Shown here: in pieces, positions 9,636-16,586 of the stretch
Position numbering within the stretch: the first letter of the stretch is position 1
Layout of the letters: each line of letters begins with the position of its first letter
Source: RUG12461 sp045657665
Lineage (GTDB): Bacteria > Bacillota > Clostridia > Lachnospirales > Lachnospiraceae
Reading direction: 5' to 3'
Length of the DNA stretch: 64,000 nucleotides
Assembly: GCA_045657665.1 (NCBI GenBank)
Contig: JAZOTN010000030.1
Coordinates: forward strand, 124,001-188,000
The notes under the pieces: generated by a model
Database searches by the model: none
What the model was told of the DNA's origin: nothing
What the model saw: only the letters and a program-made list of their open reading frames with translations
Made by a program: the position numbers and the translations under genes

Positions 9636-10907
9636 ATGGCCGGGAAACCTTTATTTTCGGAGATTTCTCCGATGTATATATCGAGTGCGGATGCACCGAA
9701 TGTAATGCACATAAGACTGCGGATGAAAGATCCCGTTGACGGGGATGTGCTGCGACGGGCAGTGGACACCACGATGCGTCGTTATCCGTATTTTTGTGTG
9801 AAATTAACGAAAAAAGATCGTGACTGGCTTTTTGAAAAGAATGACCGGCCAATTGTGGTTACTCATTCCGAAAGGGGCGTAGAGCTGAATTCGGAGGCAT
9901 CCAATGACCATCTTCTTACAGTTTCCTGGTATGAGGACTGGCTCTTTCTTTATATGTCGCATGCCCTGACAGACGGGACCGGTTTTTATCATTTTTTAAA
10001 AACATTGCTTTACTACTACTGCAGCGAGTTTTATCAGGTGGAGCCGAACTGTCCGGATGTGTGGCTTGTTTCTGACGGGATCGATGAGGAGGAATGGGAC
10101 GATCCCTGCATTTCGATCAGGGACATTCCCCGGGAGGAGGGGGGAGAGACGGCGCCTGGACTGAATGTGATGCGAAAGGCCGGTCTTTCTGATAAAACAA
10201 AGAAAACGGTCACCGGGATTGCCATTTCCGAATCGGAATTCATGCGTTTCAACTGTCAAAACGAGGGTAGCCCCGCAACGATGATTGCGCTGCTTCTCGG
10301 CCGCGCATTTTCCGATCTTTTCCCCGATGCCCCGGAAAAGATCCGTATCAGTCTCTGTGTGAATCTCCGCAATGTCCTGCATACGCCGAGGGCACATCAG
10401 GCGCTTGTGGGAGGGATCTGGCTGGAATACGCCGAACAGATCCGTGACTGGCCGTTGGAAAAACAGGTGACGGTGATCCGGGGAAAGCTGATTGCCGAGA
10501 TGCGGGAGAAAAAGCTCCTGTCGCAGGTCTACAATAACATCCGCCAGACAGAAAAACTCCTCGCACTGGACACGGACGGTGAAAGAGCCAGAGCCGCCTA
10601 TGAACTCCTTGAAGCGGTAAAAGATCTGCAGACAGCCACGGTCAGCTATGTCGGGAAAGCAGCATTCGGAGATCTGGAGCAGTATGTGGAAGAATTCCAT
10701 ACATGGGCACCTGCCAAGTTTGAGAATGTGCTGCTGGAGGTTTCCGCGATCAACCACAGATTTTTCATTGATTTTATACAGAACTTCGATGACAGTCGAT
10801 TTGTCGAGGCATTCCTGAGGGATCTGGGAAAAAACGGCATTGCGTATCAATCGCTGGGAACACATACCCTTGAACTGCCCGGGATGCCGTTGCCGTGGAT
10901 GAAATGA
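9636..10907 (+). CDS. Condensation/alcohol-acetyltransferase-like HxxxDG acyltransferase
   Basis: 423 residues from the ATG at 9636, chosen over an upstream GTG because GAGAGGAG sits 6 bases before it. The sequence has the hallmark of the condensation/BAHD/wax-ester-synthase superfamily: an HxxxDG motif, His109-A-L-T-Asp113-Gly, in which the His is the usual general base for acyl transfer. The N-terminal half opens with a substrate-fold pattern typical of the superfamily (LRRAVDTTMRRYPYF). The second half has the matching region around SLCVNLRNVL. It most resembles free-standing alcohol-acetyltransferase-like proteins rather than NRPS modules, because no carrier or adenylation domain is present. 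It sits between the two related giant genes with gaps of 14 and 25 bases. Its acyl donor and acceptor are unknown; modification of a partner protein or of a lipid are both possible. Confidence 0.75.
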   Translation: MAGKPLFSEISPMYISSADAPNVMHIRLRMKDPVDGDVLRRAVDTTMRRYPYFCVKLTKKDRDWLFEKNDRPIVVTHSERGVELNSEASNDHLLTVSWYEDWLFLYMSHALTDGTGFYHFLKTLLYYYCSEFYQVEPNCPDVWLVSDGIDEEEWDDPCISIRDIPREEGGETAPGLNVMRKAGLSDKTKKTVTGIAISESEFMRFNCQNEGSPATMIALLLGRAFSDLFPDAPEKIRISLCVNLRNVLHTPRAHQALVGGIWLEYAEQIRDWPLEKQVTVIRGKLIAEMREKKLLSQVYNNIRQTEKLLALDTDGERARAAYELLEAVKDLQTATVSYVGKAAFGDLEQYVEEFHTWAPAKFENVLLEVSAINHRFFIDFIQNFDDSRFVEAFLRDLGKNGIAYQSLGTHTLELPGMPLPWMK

Positions 10908-10932
10908 AAAGGAGTCGGAAAGGGGTAGTAGC

Positions 10933-13900
10933 ATGGCACAGTTACAGGATTATGCGGTAAGAAACACCGAAGCCGAAAAAAACGAATTTTTGCAGCAACA
11001 GCGTCAGAAGGGTCTTGGACATATCGAGGAACAGGGAGATGGCTTTGGGTTCCTTTCCAAGGATATGCTGATGGAGGAATTCCGTGATCGGAAAAAGACC
11101 ACCGATTATGCCGACCGGACCAGATACTATTTTGAAGATGCGGGGATGATGCAGGCAAAGGCGGAACGCTATCGGAACCTGGCAGATAACGGCACGGATA
11201 TCGAAGCCCACGCCCGGCGCTTTTCCAATCATTCCGCCGGTAAACGGAAAAAGGCTGCCAATGCCGCCGCGGATGCCTTTGATCATGCGGCTGCTTTGGA
11301 AGAGCAGTATCGGGATCAGATGGAGTCTTTGCCTCCTCTGACGCAGTTTCAGCGGAAGAAAGAGATCATGGAGGCACGGCTGCTCGGCATGAAAAAAGCT
11401 GCGGAGGTGAAGAGCACCAGCAAGGAAAACGAGACCTTCCGGGTACTCAAGGCTGAGATCTCCTGCCTTTCCATTTTGAAGGAGCAGGCTCAGGAGCTGA
11501 CAAAACAGGAACAGGATGAGGAACAGAAGAACCTTCTCTTCTCTGAGATCCGGAAGATGACTAAAGACCTTGCCGCGGCGGAGCAGAAGATGGCAAGGGT
11601 CATGCCGTCCCCTCAGAAGCAGTGGATGAACCGGGTCTACTCAAAGGAAAGGGTGAAGCCTCAATACGAGCAGTGGAAACAGATCAATCCTGATCTTACG
11701 GAAGAGGACGCCAGGATCAATATGGCCCTGGTTCAATTCAGCACCGAGTTTAATAAGCCGGAATATAACGAAGCCCTGGATGGTCTTGTAAAAAACGGAA
11801 TGTATGACAAGGAGGACAATCCATACCAATATAATGAAGGGGACAGGAGCAGGTTCCTTTCCTTTGGCATCCGGTCCGTTCTTCGGGACGAACATGGCCA
11901 CCCCATCAATAAGGCAGAGCTTGAAAAAGACAGGCGGAATAAGGAGTGGCTGAAGGCTATTAAAACCGGCGATGTGGAGCTGAAAAACCGGATTTTGATG
12001 GATCAGTTTCATTATCTGGAGAGGCTGCGGATCCCGAGTCCCCGGGAACTGCGGGAACGGGGCATAGAGTTTTTCTTCGAAAAGGATCCCGCGCTCTTTT
12101 ACGATATATCAAACCTTGCAGGAAAGTTTGATAACCTGAAGGACAAGGATCCCTTTGCAAAGCAATACGAGGAAGAACATCCGGTGTTCAGGGATAAGCT
12201 GTTTGCCATAGGGACTCTGGGCACGATGTTTCTGACCCATATGAAGGGGAAGCATCTGTTTCATGATGAAAACGGAGTGGATGAAAAGTCCCGTGAGGAA
12301 CTGGAAGAGATAGTCAGTGATGAGTTCATGGAGACGAACTTCCAGAGTTATCAGGAAGATTATGACAAGGCATACAAAGATCCTCTCGGCGTAGGAATTG
12401 ACGGCGTGGTGCTGGGGTATCTGAATGAGACGGAAAGGGAGGCTTTGCGGCTTTACGCGAAAAACCATCCCGATGAGTATGATAAGGAGATGCGAAAGAA
12501 GATCGCAGGCTCTGCGGAAGGAGAACGGGGGCAGGAACTCCTGAAAAAACGATCGGTGGAAGAGCTTTCTGACCTGACAGGAGAGGCGTACCGGGCGCTT
12601 TACGGTTCCACTATCTCGAAATCCAAACGGATGCAGCGGGCGGAAAACGCAATAGAAAAGAAAAAGCTTCAGATGGCTCTCCGGAACCGGATGGAGAACT
12701 GCCTTATCGAGCGGCAGAGGGATCAGGCGATCGCTCTTTCCAAAGAACTCTTCCGCGATGTAGAACATGAGGGGAAGATCGTAAAGGAAGCCGCAGAGAA
12801 CCGGGATGACATCCTGACCAGAGAGATGGATCCGGTTGCTCTTCGATTCGCCGGGGAGTGGACGGAACTGGAAAAAAACGGAAAGCTTCTGACGGCTCCT
12901 ACGGGTCAGCAGTCAACTCCACAGGCCATCCGGAATGCGGAGCATATTCTGGTAAACCTGGACCTTTCCGTCTTTGACTACAAAAACGATACCGAGTTTG
13001 TATCCAAAATACAGGAAAACTACCGGTGGATCCAGAAAGCGGATGCCCTGCGGGACTATTGCCGGATAGCGAAAGAGAAAGGGTGGATCCAGGGGAATGA
13101 ACCGGCTCTGGAGGCGCGGCTTCAGTTTTTCGCGGAGATGAAGGAGGATTACGATGCCAGGATCGCCATGATGAATTCTCCCTATTATGCCCTCCTTGCC
13201 AACGCCGATATCTCCGGGCTTTCCGATGCGCAGCTGCAGCAGAAGATCACAGAAGCCGGGAATGCAAATAATGGAGACCTGGCCGCCTTCCTTAAGAACT
13301 ATCGTATCCTGAAAAACCGGGGCAATGTCTTTAAAAAGGGCGGGAATGCCGAAGCCCGTGAGGAGGTGCTCCGCAATCAGGCGACCCAGGAAGCGCAAAG
13401 TCATCAGGCAGAGAGGCAGAATGAAGAAATAAACATAGAAGATGCCATTCTCGAGATGGCGGAAAATGAAGAGATCTCGAGCCAGCAGCAGATCAATAAT
13501 CAGCAGCAGATCAATAACCAGCAGCAGGTCAATAATCAGCAGCAGGTCAAAAACCAGCAGCAAAGTAAGAACACGCAGAAAAAAGAGAAGACAGAAGTAA
13601 AGAAAGAAGAAAAGAAAGAAGAAAAGAAAGAAGTAAAGACAGAAAATCAGCAGAAAGCCCAAACTTTCAAGCAAAAACAACACGCGAGAAAATCCTACAA
13701 AACGATGACTGAGAAACTGCAGAAAATGCAGGCCAGATACCAGAATGACGAGAAATTCAAAGAGTATTATAAAGAGATAGAAAGCACGCCGGAGGCGATG
13801 GATAAGCAGCTTGTGGAGGTCCAGGGACAGGAGGAGTTCACCTTATTTGAGACTCAGAAAATCGGTGATATTGAGGGAATGAAGATCAAAAACGAAGGGA

Positions 13901-14529
13901 TCATCAATGAGATGATGGAGTACTCAGACAAACACTACACCGATTACAACGGGTATCTGCGGGGTACGAAGGAAGTAGATGAACTCACGAAGCAGAAAGT
14001 AGAGAAAATGAAAGACGGGATGAAAGAGTTTAAGCTCGACCGCAACCTTGTGGTACGGCGGGAGGTCAGAGGACTGGACACCCTTGCCAATATGCTGAAC
14101 CTGGAAATGGATAAAAATGACCCGGACTATGCAGACAAGCTGAAGGAAGCCATTAAGAAAAAAGTCGACGATCATCAGGACAAGGATGTGATCCTGACGG
14201 ATCCGGGCTTTATCAGCACCACGATCGATCCCGGCAGCAGCTGGCTTTCCCCTGAGGACGGAGTCGAGTTTATCATCAATGTCAAAAAGGGAACCGAGGC
14301 CATCAATATCAACCAGGCCAGTTTAAATGGCATGGAAAATGAGCTGCTTCTGAACGCAGGTACCAAATTCAAGTTGGTGAAGATCTTCTATAACGGATGC
14401 GATGGAGAGGAGCAGCGGGATCTTTGCGGTGAGCAGATGAAGGGTTCGAAACTCACCAAGCCCGGGCAGAAAATATGGAAGGTCTATCTGGAGACCATCC
14501 CGTCAAAGGAAGAGGGACAGTTAAAATAA
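10933..14529 (+). CDS. Giant protein with C-terminal ADP-ribosyltransferase domain (R / STT / ExE)
   Basis: 1198 residues. Residues 1 to about 815 match the N-terminal module of the protein at 6196. Residues 851-880 are five copies of a QQQINN-like hexapeptide, followed by a Lys/Glu-rich linker to about 920. Residues about 990-1190 form a mono-ADP-ribosyltransferase fold: Arg1042 in NLVVRREV as the first-strand Arg; Ser1095-Thr-Thr in DPGFISTTID; and Glu1135-Asn-Glu1137 followed by LLLNAGTKF. The ExE form, as in C2, iota and VIP2-type toxins, is the arginine-specific version; C3-type enzymes have QxE. All key residues are present, so activity is expected. There is no signal peptide, so export would need a leaderless route, or the protein acts inside the cell. 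The target is unknown. It probably belongs to one operon with the small Cys-rich gene that follows. Confidence 0.85.
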   Translation: MAQLQDYAVRNTEAEKNEFLQQQRQKGLGHIEEQGDGFGFLSKDMLMEEFRDRKKTTDYADRTRYYFEDAGMMQAKAERYRNLADNGTDIEAHARRFSNHSAGKRKKAANAAADAFDHAAALEEQYRDQMESLPPLTQFQRKKEIMEARLLGMKKAAEVKSTSKENETFRVLKAEISCLSILKEQAQELTKQEQDEEQKNLLFSEIRKMTKDLAAAEQKMARVMPSPQKQWMNRVYSKERVKPQYEQWKQINPDLTEEDARINMALVQFSTEFNKPEYNEALDGLVKNGMYDKEDNPYQYNEGDRSRFLSFGIRSVLRDEHGHPINKAELEKDRRNKEWLKAIKTGDVELKNRILMDQFHYLERLRIPSPRELRERGIEFFFEKDPALFYDISNLAGKFDNLKDKDPFAKQYEEEHPVFRDKLFAIGTLGTMFLTHMKGKHLFHDENGVDEKSREELEEIVSDEFMETNFQSYQEDYDKAYKDPLGVGIDGVVLGYLNETEREALRLYAKNHPDEYDKEMRKKIAGSAEGERGQELLKKRSVEELSDLTGEAYRALYGSTISKSKRMQRAENAIEKKKLQMALRNRMENCLIERQRDQAIALSKELFRDVEHEGKIVKEAAENRDDILTREMDPVALRFAGEWTELEKNGKLLTAPTGQQSTPQAIRNAEHILVNLDLSVFDYKNDTEFVSKIQENYRWIQKADALRDYCRIAKEKGWIQGNEPALEARLQFFAEMKEDYDARIAMMNSPYYALLANADISGLSDAQLQQKITEAGNANNGDLAAFLKNYRILKNRGNVFKKGGNAEAREEVLRNQATQEAQSHQAERQNEEINIEDAILEMAENEEISSQQQINNQQQINNQQQVNNQQQVKNQQQSKNTQKKEKTEVKKEEKKEEKKEVKTENQQKAQTFKQKQHARKSYKTMTEKLQKMQARYQNDEKFKEYYKEIESTPEAMDKQLVEVQGQEEFTLFETQKIGDIEGMKIKNEGIINEMMEYSDKHYTDYNGYLRGTKEVDELTKQKVEKMKDGMKEFKLDRNLVVRREVRGLDTLANMLNLEMDKNDPDYADKLKEAIKKKVDDHQDKDVILTDPGFISTTIDPGSSWLSPEDGVEFIINVKKGTEAININQASLNGMENELLLNAGTKFKLVKIFYNGCDGEEQRDLCGEQMKGSKLTKPGQKIWKVYLETIPSKEEGQLK
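13483..13572 (+). repeat. Five 18-base tandem repeats coding QQQINN-like units
   Basis: Five in-frame units of 18 bases encode QQQINN, QQQINN, QQQVNN, QQQVKN and QQQSKN. They form the first part of the linker between the shared module and the ADP-ribosyltransferase domain. The later units drift by a few bases. Because the unit is a multiple of three, copy number can change by slippage without breaking the frame, altering only linker length. Confidence 0.9.
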
Positions 14530-14568
14530 TTCCGGCGAAGCCTTGAGAAGAAAAAGAGAGGAAGGAAC

Positions 14569-14754
14569 ATGGCAGAAAAAAGCAGTTTGGAAGAACGGAT
14601 GACAGACGACCTGGGTCTCAGGGAGATCACAGAGGAGAATATGTGCTGTGTTAAGTGCAGGCACAGAGAAGGCGATGTCTTAAGCTGCGGCATTTATTCC
14701 CAGAAGCCCGATGATGTTCTGGACGGGGAGCTCTGCCCCCGTTTTGAGGAGTAG
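14569..14754 (+). CDS. Small Cys-rich protein (61 aa), unknown function
   Basis: A 61-residue protein starting at ATG 14569, about 9 bases after GAGAGGAAGG. The middle and end carry five Cys: a CCVKC cluster at residues 26-30, then Cys40, then Cys57 in DGELCPRF. The spacing suggests a small zinc or metal knuckle or disulfide fold; I do not recognise the family. It begins 39 bases after the ADP-ribosyltransferase gene. Its last 20 codons recur in the remnant at 19508-19570, also downstream of a fragment of a giant-protein gene. That shared order supports a functional pairing, such as a chaperone, adaptor or immunity factor. This role is inference. Confidence 0.7.
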   Translation: MAEKSSLEERMTDDLGLREITEENMCCVKCRHREGDVLSCGIYSQKPDDVLDGELCPRFEE

Positions 14755-14763
14755 GAACCGGCC

Positions 14764-15669
14764 ATGAAGGGAGAGGGTTTCCTCGTATGCCGGATAACCG
14801 AAGACCAGCTGCAGAGCTTTTACGGATTGATCCCATCTGACCTGAAGGACGCCCTGGCCTTTCCGAAAAGCTACGCTTTGGCGGCAGTGACGGAGGACAG
14901 CTTATCTCCCGCCGGGATCCTGATCTTTCGGTTCCGCCGGGGGCCGGAGGATGAGCTTCTGGCAAGGGGAGACTGGCTCTATATCCCGGAAACGTACCGG
15001 CGGAGGGGCATCGGCACCCTTCTCACCCGGCACCTGCAGGGACTTCTGAACGATGCCGGCATCCGGAAGACGGTTTTTGAGTTTCCGGATCGGGAAGAGA
15101 ACGCTCTGCTTTCAGAATTTCTGAAAAACCGGGGATATGCAGTGGAAAAGGTCTGCGTTCCCCGAAACCGATATAGCCTGGGAGAACTGAAAAAAGCCTT
15201 TGATGCCCTGGGAAAGACGGGAAAGCCCGCAGTACCTTCCGTTCCTCTCTGCGATCTTCCCTTTCATGAAGTAAAGAACAGGCTGAAAAAGGAGCTTCTT
15301 TCCCGGGGACAGACAGATACCGAAGGACTCCTGAAACGGGAAGAAGGCTTTTTTGAACCGGAGATCAGCTGCGCCGCAAAAAAAGAGGGGGAGATCCGCT
15401 GCCTCCTGCTGACGCAGAAACTTCCTTCCGGGAAGCTGGTGCTTTGGCATCTGACTGCTCCGGACGCGAAGGAAGGAAAGTCTTCCAGGACAAAGCTGAC
15501 GAGGGAAGCTGCAGCCTGTATCGAAAATGCATTGTCCACGGCTTTATATGCATACGGAAAGAAGACGGAAGTAACCTGTGGGGATGCACTGTGGCAGGAG
15601 GAGTTTGCCTGCCTCCTGGAGGACCGGGGGGCAAGTCTGATGATGAGGGCAGTCCGGTGGGAGGACTGA
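14764..15669 (+). CDS. Two-part GNAT-like acetyltransferase (301 aa)
   Basis: 301 residues starting 9 bases after the small Cys gene; the GAGGAGTAGG at the end of that gene supplies the ribosome site. Residues about 1-150 show a GNAT fold, with the acetyl-CoA loop motif RRRGIGTLL near residues 79-87 and a typical following helix and strand (KTVFEFPDREENALLSEFLKNRGY). Residues about 155-301 look like a second, degenerate half lacking an acetyl-CoA loop. The same two-part size and layout occur in the proteins at 15685 and 21776, so I read the three as divergent paralogues. GNAT enzymes transfer acetyl groups to amines on proteins or small molecules. Here the substrate is unknown and could be a neighbouring large protein. 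Confidence 0.72.
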   Translation: MKGEGFLVCRITEDQLQSFYGLIPSDLKDALAFPKSYALAAVTEDSLSPAGILIFRFRRGPEDELLARGDWLYIPETYRRRGIGTLLTRHLQGLLNDAGIRKTVFEFPDREENALLSEFLKNRGYAVEKVCVPRNRYSLGELKKAFDALGKTGKPAVPSVPLCDLPFHEVKNRLKKELLSRGQTDTEGLLKREEGFFEPEISCAAKKEGEIRCLLLTQKLPSGKLVLWHLTAPDAKEGKSSRTKLTREAAACIENALSTALYAYGKKTEVTCGDALWQEEFACLLEDRGASLMMRAVRWED

Positions 15670-15684
15670 CGGAAAGGAGTATTT

Positions 15685-16566
15685 GTGACTACGGAGTTTA
15701 CCAGTATCCCCTTAAGCGAGAAGAATATCCTCTCCTTTGAGGATTATCTGCCGATGGAGGTCCAGCACATGATCCTGAGCCCGGCGGCTGCAGGCTTCGG
15801 TGCTCTGGAGAGAGACGTGGCCAGCGGGGCTGTCATGGTGCGCACCGTTTCCGGAGGAGACGGGGGGGACCTTCTCCAGCTTCTCTGGCTTAGCGTGGAC
15901 GAAGACGTATTACGCAAAAAGGTAGGGACCATGCTCCTTGCGGACGCGGTGAAGCTGGGGAGAGAACGGGAAGCGGCGGCGGTATACTGCCGGTATCCTT
16001 TTGAAGAATTTGACGCAGCGGATACCTTTTTCTCGGAAAACGGTTTTCTGATCCACGAAGATGCGGAGGATCAGGATTTCCACATCGCCTGGCAGCAGCT
16101 TTCGGAGCCCGAAGGATCGGGGGAACCCTTCGCGGGGCTGGAGGGCGCGTCCGTGATGATGCCAAGGCTTCTGGGTCTCCTGGATTATCTGGAGGATATG
16201 GGATATGAAGAGGCATACATTGCCTATGATGACACCGACCGTCTTGCTATCCGGATTCCCCGGGAGGACGGAAAAGCGGGGCTCATGGTGGCTGTCCTGC
16301 CGGAAGCGGATAACCTGTACGGTGAGGCTTACTCCATCCTTGTGAAGGGGAGCCTTTCCATGGATCCGGGGAAACAGAAGGGGCTTTCGGAGCGCCTTGC
16401 CAAATGGCAGGAGGAGCATGTATTGGTCCAGGCGGGCATCGTTACCGGGGAAGAAACCGTTGATTTTCACGCTGCCGTACCTGTCCGGGAAGGTCTTTTG
16501 GAGGAAGAGGAATTCCGAAGCTTTTTTGATGCGGTGCTTCGGGAAATGGATTCTTTTCAAAACTGA
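15685..16566 (+). CDS. Two-part GNAT-like protein (293 aa)
   Basis: 293 residues from a GTG start at 15685, preceded by AAAGGAG at good spacing and 15 bases after the previous gene. Residues about 60-140 have the core GNAT pattern: a strand ending LLWLSVDEDVLRKKVGTMLL, where the acetyl-CoA loop is weakened (KKVGTM instead of Q/RxxGxG), then a helix and the FFSENGF motif common in GNAT C-terminal strands. The C-terminal half is acidic and unassigned. With the weakened loop it may not bind acetyl-CoA well and could be a binding or regulatory relative of the protein at 14764. It is followed after 20 bases by the calpain-like gene. Function unknown. Confidence 0.65.
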   Translation: MTTEFTSIPLSEKNILSFEDYLPMEVQHMILSPAAAGFGALERDVASGAVMVRTVSGGDGGDLLQLLWLSVDEDVLRKKVGTMLLADAVKLGREREAAAVYCRYPFEEFDAADTFFSENGFLIHEDAEDQDFHIAWQQLSEPEGSGEPFAGLEGASVMMPRLLGLLDYLEDMGYEEAYIAYDDTDRLAIRIPREDGKAGLMVAVLPEADNLYGEAYSILVKGSLSMDPGKQKGLSERLAKWQEEHVLVQAGIVTGEETVDFHAAVPVREGLLEEEEFRSFFDAVLREMDSFQN

Positions 16567-16586
16567 TCCGAGGGGGAAGATGTAAA

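Noticed and set aside
13483..13572. CRISPR-like array
   Set aside because: The 18-base units are contiguous, without spacers, and in frame with the protein.
6196..14529. Type VII (WXG/LXG) secretion substrates
   Set aside because: The giants' N-termini lack a WXG motif and LXG pattern, and no ESX component is encoded in the window; the export route stays open.
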